From Taudactylus pleione (Eukaryota > Chordata > Amphibia > Anura > Myobatrachidae), in assembly GCA_031769625.1 (NCBI GenBank), contig JAUIMM010000688.1:873001-937000 (forward strand): a stretch of DNA of 64,000 nt. Reading direction: 5' to 3'. Under the pieces are notes generated by a model that was given only the letters and a program-made list of their open reading frames with translations, searched no databases and was not told where the DNA came from. The position numbers and the translations under genes are program-made. Shown one piece after another: positions 11,269 through 20,524 of this stretch (its first letter is position 1; each line of letters starts with the position of its first letter).

Positions 11269-14200
11269 CTAGAGTCAAAATAAAAAAATATAGATTAATT
11301 TTGGAAGAAAACATAGTTGTTGGCACAAGCTATTGGAAAAAAACATTAAAATGAAGTGGCCAATCCTGAATTGCATGCTCCTGCGACCCTGTTCGTGTCT
11401 TTTGACGCAGTCACATCTGCGACTTTATGCTAATGCTAGTATAAGCCCTTCCCCTGGTTTACATCCGTATATCTGACTATGCAAGGGCTGGGACGCCCAC
11501 TTTGTAGCATCATTGGGACTTACGCCAGGCACCATTGTAGGTGCAGAATCTCCGTCAGCGTATGGTTTTTAATGCATGCGATTAAGCGCCCGAGTTCGCA
11601 GACACTCCTGTACACGCCTGTGACACTCCCAAAACAAGCCCGTCAGACTGACCATCTGTGCGTCTGTGTAATCACCTCCCAGTCACTGCCCAATACATTC
11701 CACAGTCTGCGCAGTTTAATCGGCCATATCACACTAGTATCATGCCCTTGTCCTGGGAAACTTGTATAGTGCATGTCCCTTGTATCCATGGAGATGCTGT
11801 CATTCACAAGCTATTCCCAACAGCAGTGACAGAACAAGGGGAACAGGAAAATCTTATTACTTACCTGTGCTGATAGCTACAGGAATGTCTTCCTCCTTAC
11901 ACTGGCCTATAATATCCGCTTCACGCTCTTCAACTTGGGATATAACAACCACCTTAACATCAGTCAGGGAATTAGCCTGAGTGTCACAGATTTAATATCA
12001 TTAATATATCCTCATAGTATAAGTACAGTAACACATAAACTATCATTGTGACCTCCACTACGAGTGACATGGAACACAGCATTGATACCATACACATACC
12101 TCCCAACTTCTTCGATGTCGAAATTGGGACTCTGTGAGTGCCGAAGATGTGCGCGAGCCCGAGGAAAGGGGGCGTGGCCTCACGGAGCGCAGACCCATAT
12201 TCACCCGCTGCTCTGCTTAGGTCAGTGTTCCCCCCAATTCCCCCGACCGCGGGACACTGCGACCCTTGGTTGGGACAGTGCCTGAAAAGCAGGACTGTCC
12301 TGCCGAAAGTGGGACAGTTGGGAGGTATGCCATACAGTGCTCAGGGGTCAGCGGTTCAATTTCATCTAGGCTCAATCTGTGTTCAGTTTGTATGTTCTCC
12401 CTGTGTTTGGGTGGGTTTCCTCTGTTTGGTCTGGTTATCTCCCAAAAACATTCTAAAACTGTTCTGCCCATGCCAAGGTTAATTGGTCTGGGACATACAA
12501 TAAACCCAGTGTGCATTTATGTGTGCGAGACCATGAGGCAATGAATACAAGCTCCATCGGGGCAGGGACTAATGTGAATGAAGATATAGGGGTCTATTTA
12601 CTAAGCAGTGTTAGGAGACAAAGTGAAAAGTGATAAGGTACCAGCCAATCAGCTCCTAACTGCCATCTCACAGGCTGTGTTTGAAAAATGACAGTTGGGA
12701 GCTGATTGGCTGGCCCCTTATCACTTTTCACTTTGTCTCCTAACACTGCTTAGTAAATAGACCCCTTAATCTCAGTAAAGCGCTGCGTAATATGTAAGCA
12801 GTATATAAATAATCGTTAATAATGAATGTGACCATCAAGTGGATGAAAAAAAGGCCAAGGTAGAGAGAGAGAGAGAGGACAGGTAAGTGTACAGGAGGGG
12901 AAAGGAGAAAGAAGCCGCAGTAGTTACTTAAAAAATGGTTACGAGGTAGATGAAAACATCGATGGTCGATTTGAGAAGGTTGGATCTAAGCACATTACCA
13001 GTCTGCCTAAGAGGTGAAAGCTGATTTGGTATAATCTGAGAGATTAGTACAAATAAATACAGGGGTCCAAATATTAGGTGGCTGTTTCACCGATCCTTAG
13101 ATCGGACCGGAAAGGCCAGTCGGCATCTCCGACAGGCGACCAATGATCGCTGATCCGTCGGGGAATCTGTGAAATTCTTCATTTTAAAAATCCCTGATTT
13201 GCTGATCACGATCATATCAGGGAAATCCAACATGTAGGATTTCACCGATGGCCCGACCCCGGCGTCAGGGGAACGGTGAATTGGCCCACTACATCGCTGA
13301 TGTACGGGGGCCTATAGTTAATTTTTTTTTTTTTCACCCAAAATTGCGCGGTCGTTTTTCAACAAAGTGCGCAACTTATGAATTTTTTGGGGGGTAATTT
13401 ATCATTAGGGGGTGTCCAAAAGGTTTTTTTTTCGCCTGGTCTGGGATGGAGAAAACTTATCTCCAGTTTGTTTTCGCCAATTGCGGTTTCGCCTGTTTTT
13501 TTGGCAAAACCATCGCCGTTCTTTTGGCGAAAAACAGCCGTTTTTACCGCTAATTGAATACAGTCCTAAGTCTGAATGCTGACAGTACATTTTAGTGTCA
13601 CGTTTAGGGTTAGGCTAAAAATAGTGAAAAAATGTCGTGACCATGTCGATATTGTTGTATGATGACATGGTACATGTTGACATTTTACCTGCAAACATTC
13701 AGAACATGTCAACATTCTGACTGTCGACATAACATATCCACACCGGTTACCGTCAAAGGCAGGCAGAATGAAAAACAGGACATGAAAGCTAGACTGGGTC
13801 CTAAGGGGTAAATTTACTAAAGTGAGAGTTTTTAGAAGTGAGTTTTAAAAGTGATGTTGCCCATAGCATCCAATCAGATTCTAGCTATTATCTTCTAGGA
13901 GGTGCTAGTTAAATGTTAAGTAGAATCTGATTGGTTGCTATGAGCAACATCACTTTTAAAACTCTCTTCTAAAAACTCTCACTTTAGTAATTTACCCCTA
14001 AGAGTCCAGACCAGGAGTAAGAAGATGAGAAGCACAAGTAGTGACCAGAGTAAAATGGGGAGGGGGGATCCATATTTTATTTTAGCAACTATCAGTACAC
14101 AGCAGCGCTATAAGGAACGTGCTAAAGACAATGATCAGGGAATTGATTACCCAATTTCTGTTCTCAGAACTGCGGTATAGCAGTAATTACTGTGTCATTA

Positions 14201-17200
14201 CCTCAGGTTAGATAATATTCAGGGCCGGACTGCCATCTAGCAAATGCCAGAAGGGCCGATGGCCATATCGCTCTGCTCGGCTGAGAAACTGAAAGACGGG
14301 GGCGTGCAGCGAGGCCACACCCCCTTTACTCGCTGCACGCCCCCCATGAGACGTGATCTCGCCCCCTTTTAGCAAGGCCACGCCCCTTTGTGGAGCCTAT
14401 GGTGCCCACATTAGTGGGACTGCTATCCCCAGTCCCTGATAATATTTACACGTTATATACCTTTACTTCTAATTTGCACGCCCACCCCCAAGAAATGTGT
14501 GACCCCGTTTGAATTATCAGGGTACAGATCGCTAATTTAAGAAATAAAAACATCTTTCTCCTAACACTGTTACATACTGCAGATAAAAGAGACTCAGATG
14601 GAGGAAGAAGAGTATAGACAATGGTAAATGAACGGCAGCAGGAGGTAATGATTGGCTCAGTGCGGTCACATGATATTAAACCAACTTGCTCAAATATCCT
14701 GTGACTTCTCATAACCAACACTCCCCTCAGTCAATTCATTTACTATTCTACATTACGTAATGATTATAACAACAGATTACTGACAGATTACCTGAGAGTC
14801 ATGTGGGACACTGTGATCTTCCTCTGTACCATCCTGTGAATAAAGAGGACTGGGGCATCTATTTCTGTTACTGGATCCATCTGTGGGAAATACGCACAGT
14901 GACTGGACAAACTGACCACATAGGGTTTATCCCAAGAGTTGTGTATTAGTGACCAGCACAGTATGTATGGACTCAATGTAGTCCTCCTGATATCGGACAC
15001 TCGGCTTTCACCCCTCTCATTTTCCACTATTACCTTGGGATGTACACTGGGCCTGATGCATAGCGCTCGCAAGCGGGTCGATGGTCCCCCACTGCGCATG
15101 CTGGAGCTGGCTCCGGCGTGCGCATGCGTGAGACCCGGCTAACGACGGGTGCTCCGTCGCTACGGGTCTCGCACCAAAGGCGGGCAGGGGGGTGGCTGGG
15201 TAAACGGAGGCGTTCCTGCAGGAACGCCTGCCATTTGTGGGCGGCCCTACTGACATCACTCGTGATGTCAGTAGGTGGACTTCCTGCTCTATTAGAGCAG
15301 GAAGTCCACTGGGGCTTGCGGCCACGAGACCCTATCACAAGGGTCTCGTCGCAATCCCGATGATCTTGACCATCGCGACCATCAGCTGGCCGCTCGCATA
15401 AGCTGTGGGTGGTCACCCACAGCTATGCGAGCGGCCAGGAGGCCGTCTTTAAAAAAAAAAAAGGGACGCCCTGATTCAGAGCGAGCGCTCTCAAAGAGCG
15501 TCCGGCTCTGAATTAGGCACACTGTTCAGTCAGTACAGAACAAGCTATACTTCGTGTAAAGCTACACCTCTACAGCCTATCCAAACCACTGATAGACGGT
15601 CATACAGAGAGGAAGCCTAGCCTTACCTAGTGAGCTAGGGGACTGTTTATTCTCTACCATCACTTTCTTCTGAAAATCCTTTTCTCCATATGAATTCTCC
15701 TGTATAAAGAAACAAACAGTGACTTAAAGGAACCTGACACACACAATGATACAGTCATCACCCAGACTGTATAATGTCCCATTCCCAGCAGTCACCTCTC
15801 CAGTCATCAGCCAGACACATCCCCTGGTGTTACTGTCTAATGTCCCATTCCCAGCAGTCACCTCTCCAGTCATCACCCAGACACATCCCCTGGTGTTACT
15901 GTAGAATGTCCCATTCCCAGCAGTCACCTCTCCAGTCATCACCCAGACACATCCCCTGGTGTTACTGTATAATGTCCCATTCCCAGAAGTCACCTCTCCA
16001 GTCATCACCCAGACACAGCCCCTGGTGTTACTGTATAATGTCCCATTCCCAGCAGTCACCTCTCCAGTCATCACCCAGACACATCCACTGGTGTTACTGT
16101 ATAATGTCCCATTCCCAGCAGTCACCTCTCCAGTCATCACCCAGACACATCCCCTGGTGTTACTGTATAATGTCCCATTCCCAGAAGTCACCTCTCCAGT
16201 CATCACCCAGACACATCCACTGGTGTTACTGTATAATGTCCCATTCCCAGCAGTCACCTCTCCAGTCATCACCCAGACACATCCCCTGGTGTTACCGTAT
16301 AATGTCCCATTCCCAGAAGTCACCTCTCCAGTCATCACCCAGACACAGCCCCTGGTGTTACTGTATAATGTCCTATTACCAGCAGTCACCTCTCCAGTCA
16401 TCACCCAGACACATCCCCTGGTGTTACTGTATAATGTCCCATTCCCAGCAGTCACCTCTCCAGTCATCACCCAGACACATCCCCTGGTGTTACTGTATAA
16501 TGCCCCATTTCCAGCAGTCACCTCTCCAGTCATCACCCAGACACATCCCCTGGTGTTACTGTATAATGTCCCATTCCCAGCAGTCACCTCTCCAGTCACC
16601 ACCCAGACACATCCCCTGGTGTTACTGTATAATGTCCCATTCCCAGCAGTCACCTCTCCAGTCATCACCCAGACACATCCCCTGGTGTTACTGTATAATG
16701 TCCTATTCCCAGCAGTCACCTCTCCAGTCATCACCCAGACACATCCCCAGGTGTTACTGTATAATGTCCCATTCCCAGCAGTCACCTCTCCAGTCAGCAG
16801 CTGAATGATCTTGTTGGTGAGTTCCAGGATCATCTGCTCATTGTCTCTCTCATGTATCAGTGAGTGAGGTGGAGGCATCGTGATGGGGCTCTGGGTCCTA
16901 CCCCATCCTCCTGACACACTAGGATGGCTACTATCGGCTGTTACACTCTCACCGGACTTCTTCACTACTTTGTAGTTCTAAATAAGTAGACAAACAACAG
17001 CACATTTACCAGACATATATCCTCTTCCCTATTAGTCATGAAGTGCACTGCTGTATTGGACAAGATAGAAATGAGAACACTGCAACATTCCCAGAATCCC
17101 TCACCTCCCCAGACAGGGCCATATGTTATTAATATAGGCAAAAGTGATGTCACTAACATTCCCAGAATCCCTCACCTCACCAGACAGGTCCATATGTTAT

Positions 17201-17403
17201 TAATATAGGCAAGAGTGATGTCACTATAACATTCTTAGAATCCCTCACCTCCCCAGATAGGTAAACGTGTTATTACTATAGAATGATATAAGTGATGTCG
17301 CAGTGACACTCCCAGATCCCCTCACCTCTCCGGTCAGCAGGTAGATGATCTCCAGGGTGAGGTTTAATATCTTCTCAGTCACATGATTTCTGATCTTATC
17401 CAT
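10352..17403 (-). CDS. C2H2 zinc-finger gene with degenerate KRAB-like exon (6 coding exons)
   Basis: Gene model assembled from splice sites and phase: exons 17403-17326, 16977-16786, 15699-15627, 14880-14792, 11976-11865 and 11268-10352 on the minus strand. Lengths 78, 192, 73, 89, 112 and 917 sum to 1461 nt, 486 codons plus stop, with every junction in phase and canonical GT/AG ends. Order: two helical [12 protein letters not shown] / [12 protein letters not shown] modules, a remnant of the KRAB A box, two acidic spacer exons, then nine C2H2 fingers. Such proteins bind DNA in the nucleus; intact KRAB relatives recruit corepressors. The A box here has lost its first half, including the region equivalent to the other gene's [10 protein letters not shown], so repression by that route is doubtful. 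The exons are clear by homology with the plus-strand paralogue. Use of exon 3 is the least certain part. Confidence 0.8.
11269..11864 (-). other. Intron 5 of the minus-strand zinc-finger gene
   Basis: Bounded by a GTAAGT donor at 11864 and a TTTTGACTCTAG acceptor at 11269. No repeat is recognised in it. Confidence 0.7.
11865..11976 (-). CDS. Coding exon 5: acidic spacer
   Basis: It begins in phase 0 after an AG at 11977-11978 and reads [20 protein letters not shown], then [17 protein letters not shown], ending in phase 1 before GTAAGT. The [11 protein letters not shown] motif is the standard spacer that joins the N-terminal domain to the finger exon in frog zinc-finger genes. The plus-strand gene has a diverged counterpart at 43552-43645. 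No domain function is known. Confidence 0.85.
12095..12329. mobile_element. Short TIR element with CATACCTCCCAAC ends
   Basis: The left CATACCTCCCAAC and right GTTGGGAGGTATG are perfect inverted repeats. CATACA-like bases flank both sides, but the exact duplication is unclear, so the superfamily is not assigned. Non-coding and intronic. Confidence 0.6.
12330..12815 (+). mobile_element. SINE / L2-type LINE tail fragment, interrupted by a MITE
   Basis: The text around TTCTCCCTGTGTTTGGGTGG, GTTAATTGGTCTGGGACA and ATCGGGGCAGGGACTAATGT, resuming after 12765 with AAAGCGCTGCGTAATATG and GTATATAAATAA, resembles the conserved 3' region of vertebrate V-SINE/L2-type retroelements. The foldback MITE at 12589-12765 splits it. 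The assignment is from memory of the family, not a search. Confidence 0.5.
12589..12765. mobile_element. Foldback MITE (GGGGTCTATTTACTAAGC), copy 1
   Basis: A near-perfect long hairpin: GGGGTCTATTTACTAAGCAG at the left mirrors CTGCTTAGTAAATAGACCCC at the right, with arms of about 80 bp around a short loop. Flanking triplets are ATA and TTA. Copies at 41521-41697 (TGA duplicated exactly) and 47581-47768 confirm the boundaries. The length and structure could make hairpin RNA if transcribed through. Confidence 0.85.
13060..13568. repeat. Diverged MITE sequence
   Basis: About 13195-13260 resembles the stretch at 62700-62775 (CACGATCATATCAG and GAAATCCAACATGT motifs), so both are fragments of one element. 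From about 13395 the sequence ending CTAATTGAATACAGTCC is the right end of the GGGCCGTATTCAATT family (see 4717-5546). Boundaries are approximate. Confidence 0.45.
13570..13740. mobile_element. Small element with a TTAGGG-like core
   Basis: CTGAATGCTGACAGTACATT at the left and TGTCAACATTCTGACTGTCG at the right are diverged inverted ends around GTTTAGGGTTAGGC. Similar small elements with TTAGGG-like cores lie at 18007-18347, 24945-25510 and 51030-51130. Non-coding. Confidence 0.45.
13805..13998. mobile_element. Foldback MITE with TAA duplication
   Basis: GGGGTAAATTTACTAAAGTG at the left pairs with CACTTTAGTAATTTACCCC at the right. TAA is duplicated on both sides (13802-13804 and 13999-14001). 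Inner arms include CATCCAATCAGATTCTAGCT and its inverted partner. Harbinger-like. Fragments are at the window start and near 58905-58950. Confidence 0.85.
14220..14438. mobile_element. hAT MITE with 8-bp duplication
   Basis: It starts CAGGGCCGGACTG and ends CAGTCCCTG. The 8-bp sequence ATAATATT is duplicated exactly (14212-14219 and 14439-14446). CAGGG...CCCTG ends and 8-bp duplications are diagnostic of hAT. It is 219 bp, non-coding and intronic. Confidence 0.9.
14792..14880 (-). CDS. Coding exon 4: GSSNRN spacer
   Basis: It begins after TTTCCCACAG and, with the preceding G, reads [20 protein letters not shown] then [10 protein letters not shown], ending in phase 0 before GTAATC. The homologous plus-strand exon is 43195-43289 ([12 protein letters not shown]). 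A proline/serine-rich linker in this gene family; no catalytic or binding role is known. Confidence 0.85.
15049..15520. mobile_element. Palindrome-rich MITE, family F1a, copy 2 (in intron 3)
   Basis: The terminal repeats are degenerate here (GGGCCTGATGCATA and CTCTGAATTAGGCAC), but the flanking 3-bp duplication ACT is exact (15046-15048 and 15521-15523). Internal hairpins include GACATCACTCGTGATGTC, TTCCTGCTCTATTAGAGCAG and ACCACCCACAGC/GCTGTGGGTGGT. It sits within the minus-strand gene between exons 3 and 4. Confidence 0.85.
15627..15699 (-). CDS. Coding exon 3: shortened KRAB-like box
   Basis: Acceptor TTTCTTTATACAG, donor GTAAGG. The 73-nt exon reads [20 protein letters not shown] followed by PSSLG. 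It aligns with the second half of the plus gene's KRAB A box ([20 protein letters not shown]). The first half is gone. The old acceptor context, TGTGTGTCAG followed by GTTCCT, survives at 15743-15760, but the sequence after it has been deleted and rearranged. The phase (0 in, 1 out) fits the neighbours, so the exon may still be spliced in, giving a protein without a working A box. Skipping it would break the frame. Confidence 0.65.
15774..16785 (-). repeat. 66-bp minisatellite carrying splice-donor copies (intron 2, minus gene)
   Basis: About 15 full units plus a partial one follow exon 2 directly. Each 66-bp unit contains GACTGGAGAGGTGACT, the same as the end of exon 2 and its donor (GAG|GTGACT). 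All 16 donor-like sites are intact. No indel is seen and no stop occurs in the exon's frame until 15724, so the frame reads a 22-residue repeat ([20 protein letters not shown] plus WV). The unit also contains an ATTATACAG that resembles a weak acceptor. The paralogous intron holds the same array at 39610-40998. Confidence 0.93.
16786..16977 (-). CDS. Coding exon 2: second LTGE module
   Basis: The acceptor is TTATTTAG, then [20 protein letters not shown], a linker with [20 protein letters not shown], and the helix [19 protein letters not shown]. It is 64 codons, exactly the length of the plus gene's exon 2, ending GAG|GTGACT. The helix repeats the pattern of exon 1. This N-terminal module is common in frog zinc-finger genes, but its biochemical role is not established. 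Confidence 0.9.
17095..17325 (-). repeat. Tandem duplications of the exon 1 donor region
   Basis: After exon 1 (GGAGAG|GTGAGG) the start of intron 1 contains three further copies of a 71-77-bp unit, each with a GAG|GTGAGGGATTCT-type junction. They begin at about 17243, 17170 and 17099, counting down the gene. Units share ATATTAATAACATATGG and TGACATCAC. This is a second, independent donor-containing duplication in the same gene. Confidence 0.8.
17326..17403 (-). CDS. Coding exon 1 of the minus-strand zinc-finger gene
   Basis: It starts [20 protein letters not shown] and ends YLLTGE before GTGAGG. The ATG is the first in the exon and is preceded by 42 nt of UTR after an acceptor at 17446-17447 (TTAAGGTCAG). 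The homologous plus-strand exon at 23908-23985 starts at the same place and has the same length (78 nt). Confidence 0.88.
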
Positions 17404-17646
17404 CCTCAGTACTCTAGGAATAGGTTCTGGTCCTGATGGGGCACGCTGACCTTAATATGCATTACAGAAACAAAGTTACATATTATTCTGAGAAATGTAG
17501 GTCCCATTATTAAATTGTGAGCAGTATTGTAATTAAAAATGGTTGAATTACAGCTAAGACACTATAACCATACAGGAAATACACAGAGGAGGGGCTATGG
17601 GTGTGATATAAAAGATAGACAGTGAAAAGGCAGACAATGTCTAGAT

Positions 17647-18006
17647 CAGGGATGGGGAACATCAGGCCCTGGGGTGTATAAGGCCCGCGGAAATCATTTG
17701 GTTTGGCCATCTGAGCTTTTTTTCTGCTAGCCTCAACTGGCTAGCAGGGTGCCTAGCATGGTACCCTGCAGCCAGAATCTATGCAGTAGTGCCGCCTGGG
17801 GCGTCCTTAGGACACACGGTCACACCGCTGCCCTTACAGCTCCCTGGTACATCCTCAGGACGCTCCGGGCATTGCTGTAATCACCAGCAATTGTGGCCCC
17901 ACCCCCATGTGACATCACATGGAGGGGGCGTGGTCTGCATCGGGTGCGGGAATAATGTTATATATATCAAAATGTTCCTCGGCAGAAAAAAGATTCCCCA
18001 CCCCTG
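17647..18006. mobile_element. hAT MITE with exact 8-bp duplication
   Basis: It starts CAGGGATGGGGAAC and ends GATTCCCCACCCCTG. The 8-bp GTCTAGAT is duplicated exactly (17639-17646 and 18007-18014). It is 360 bp and non-coding. It inserted at the edge of another inverted-repeat element (18007-18347). It lies in the first intron, between the probable 5' UTR exon and coding exon 1. Confidence 0.92.
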
Positions 18007-18347
18007 GTCTAGATAGACACCAGATGTTAGACAGGCAATAGGTCGCTAAAGACAAAATGGTCGACAGGGACAAATAGTAGAAACAATAAAGATCCATATG
18101 CATGAATGGTCGACTTAAAAAAATGGTTGACAAGCAAATGGTCGACACATTTTTTTTCTAACCCTATTCTTCACCCTAACCCTCCCATAGGTGCCTAACC
18201 CTAACCGTCCCTTCTAGTGCCTAACCCTCCCTCCTGGTGGTGCCTAACCCTAATCAACCAGAAAAAAAAAAAGTGTTAACCGTTTTAGTGTCGACCTTTT
18301 GACCCCGTCGACCTATTGCCTGTCTAACATCTGGTGTCTATCTAGAC
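18007..18347. mobile_element. TIR element with CCCTAA-like core
   Basis: The left AGACACCAGATGTTAGACAG and the right CTGTCTAACATCTGGTGTCT are perfect inverted repeats, extended by GCAATAGGTCG and its partner. The middle has CCTAACCCTAACC-like repeats. It belongs with the other small elements with telomere-like cores. Non-coding. Confidence 0.75.
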
Positions 18348-18359
18348 ACTATCGACACT

Positions 18360-19165
18360 TTAACTGTCTATCTATAGTCCGGAATTCAGGGGCTGCGTAC
18401 CTGAAACAAGCAGTAGGAGACAGAACTAGCTGGACCAATGGAATGTACCGATGAGACCAACATTAGTAGAAATACTGCACCAAAGGTAATTAGAAGCCTA
18501 TATTGTCTCATATCTGGGTGATACAGAATGATATAACTGAGGACGTCATATTCATTTGGAGGGTTTCTCGATAAATAAATAAAGTTAGCACCATTGTGTG
18601 GAATTTCTTTTACATGTTTAACAGCAACAGGTTTGTACTCACAAATGCTGAAGTTATCTGTTTATTTTATATTGTGATTACATGGCAGCGACTACAAAGC
18701 ACTGATCAGATAGCTTGGCCAGTGCACCATGTCTTGTCACAGTTATGGGCCCAAGGGAATGGGACTTGTTTATTTATATGGGGCCAATATGTATATAACC
18801 GTATGTCTAATCTTTTTTTTTTTAGTTAGTACAACAGCACAACCCTGACATTATATTCTGCAAGTATGAGAATTTATAGAGATACTAAATAAATACATGT
18901 ATATTACCCATGACAAGTATTAGCTACTTAGCTCAGGGATCTGTTCAAGCCGGTTTTATTGCACCGATACATGAAGCTGTATGACATTATGGGCAATTAT
19001 AACAGGACCAAACTCTCTGCAGCCATAGTATTCAGTTACCACATATTTTTTTTTACACCAGAGCCTAAAGTCCCGTTTCTAGGAGGATTCAAAAGATACA
19101 GATACCAGTGTTAGATAAATGCTATAGTAAACTGGGCTGTAGGTGGCGCTAATTAATATAAACAT
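18360..19165. other. Unassigned intronic sequence
   Basis: AT-rich sequence without a recognisable gene or repeat boundary. Confidence 0.4.
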
Positions 19166-19171
19166 ATCTCA

Positions 19172-19604
19172 TACCCCTTTTACACCAGAGCTAAAACCCG
19201 GGTTATTGCAGGGTTAACCTGGGTAGATCCTTGGTGTAAAAGGGGTGAGGGTTGGATCGCCGGGTGGAGTGAGCTGGCAATCCAACCCAGGAAACTTGCA
19301 GGGTTTAACACGGGAATAACCCATGAATCCCTGCAGTGTAAACGGCGCGATCCGGGTCAGGGTGACCTGGATTGTGCCGCTTGCCTGCCAATTGGCCGGC
19401 TTCACTGGCGCTTGGAGATGATGTCATCTCCAAGCGTCCTCTTCAACGCCGGAAAAGCCAGGTATCTGCAGACCCGGCTTCGGTGTGAATGGCGCCGACT
19501 CGGGAATATCCTGGGTTGGCGCCAGGGAAATTCTGGGTCTGATCTGGATTGGAACCCTGTTCCAACCTCCGGGTCAGACCCGGAATTTCGGTATAAAAGC
19601 GGTA
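19172..19604. mobile_element. Harbinger-like MITE, family D, copy 2
   Basis: TACCCCTTTTACAC at the left, GTATAAAAGCGGTA at the right, with TCA duplicated exactly (19169-19171 and 19605-19607). The inside matches copies 1 and 3, including GGAACCCTGTTCCAAC at the position where copy 3 carries an F1a insertion. Confidence 0.85.
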
Positions 19605-19614
19605 TCAGAGACCT

Positions 19615-19915
19615 TGGGGTCTATGTACTAATAATCACGGACCAGCCGTAATTATTATCTATCCATATCGACTGGGATATTTTAATTTTTAATGAAACTA
19701 TTCCCACTATGTACAAAGGGGAACTAGCAGGGACAGCGGTTGCGGTAACCGCTGTCCCGGCGAGTTATGACCCTAGCAAAATTGAAAAGTCTTTCACAGA
19801 AGTCAAAGACTTATCCGGGGGAAGCTGACAACAGGCGGCTGGGGGGCTGCGAGAGAGAGATTGATAGATCTGAATATGGTGCTCGCTTTTTGGAGCTTAG
19901 TACATAGGGGTCAAA
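19615..19915. mobile_element. Probable foldback MITE
   Basis: GGGGTCTATGTACTAA near the left and TTAGTACATAGGGGTC near the right are imperfect inverted ends. Inner repeats include AATGGGGACTGCGATTTG and a partner. The target duplication is not clear. Confidence 0.45.
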
Positions 19916-20414
19916 TCGTAGTCCCCATTGATAAAAATGGGGACTGCGATTTGCAGAGCTAATTAATTAGCACTTTGCCGAAGATTTCTGTGAATTCTCC
20001 TGCATTGTGCTTTTAGTACAGTTTCTGCATAATTTTATGTAACAAACAGATCAATACTCAGGCCCCCTTATCTTAAAACATCATGGGATGATCATCAGCC
20101 AATCATGTCAGTAAATGGAATAAAGACCCTCTTATTTTTGCCCAGTGTGCCTTCCCAATGACAGGTTTAATAGCTAAACAAATAAGTTTCATATGAAAGG
20201 CTAGTTTACACCTGGTTTCATCACAATGACAATTAATAATACATTAAAAGTTTCCTTCTAATTTTTGTAAGTGTATATTAAACTGACCTGAGTACTTGAA
20301 TACTCCTATATTAATCTATTCAATCGTGTACCTAGTTCTTAAGAAGGAGAGAACAAAGTAAAGTACAGTAGTACTGAGCAATACATTAATAACATGAATA
20401 GGATCAGCTCTCAC

Positions 20415-20500
20415 CTCCAGGGATTCCTCTACTACTCTGTCACACCGGAATTTACTCATACAATGCAGAGGAATCTAATTGCTATCTACGCCATTTTCCT
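20415..20500 (-). other. Possible 5' UTR exon of the minus-strand gene
   Basis: On the minus strand, GGAATCCCTGGAG|GTGAGAG is a good donor directly downstream of the GC-rich promoter-like block. No ATG in frame with coding exon 1 is implied. The 5' limit is a guess; the donor at 20414-20415 is the solid part. Confidence 0.5.
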
Positions 20501-20524
20501 TCCGTTCGTAAATTTTTTTTTGCG

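Larger units (their letters stand above)
11977..14791 (-). other. Intron 4 of the minus-strand gene, filled with repeats
   Basis: About 2.8 kb holding a small TIR element (12095-12329), a SINE/LINE tail interrupted by a foldback MITE (12330-12815), a (GA)n run near 12861, diverged MITE sequence (13060-13568), telomere-like MITE sequence (13570-13740), a complete foldback MITE (13805-13998) and a hAT MITE (14220-14438). Confidence 0.7.

Noticed and set aside
11269..11326. Upstream in-frame ATG of the minus finger exon as the protein start
   Set aside because: A CTCTAG acceptor at 11269 and matching phase from upstream exons show this stretch is intron.
15774..16808. Opposite-strand ORF of 344 codons ([17 protein letters not shown] repeat)
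   Set aside because: Antisense shadow of the 66-bp intronic array.
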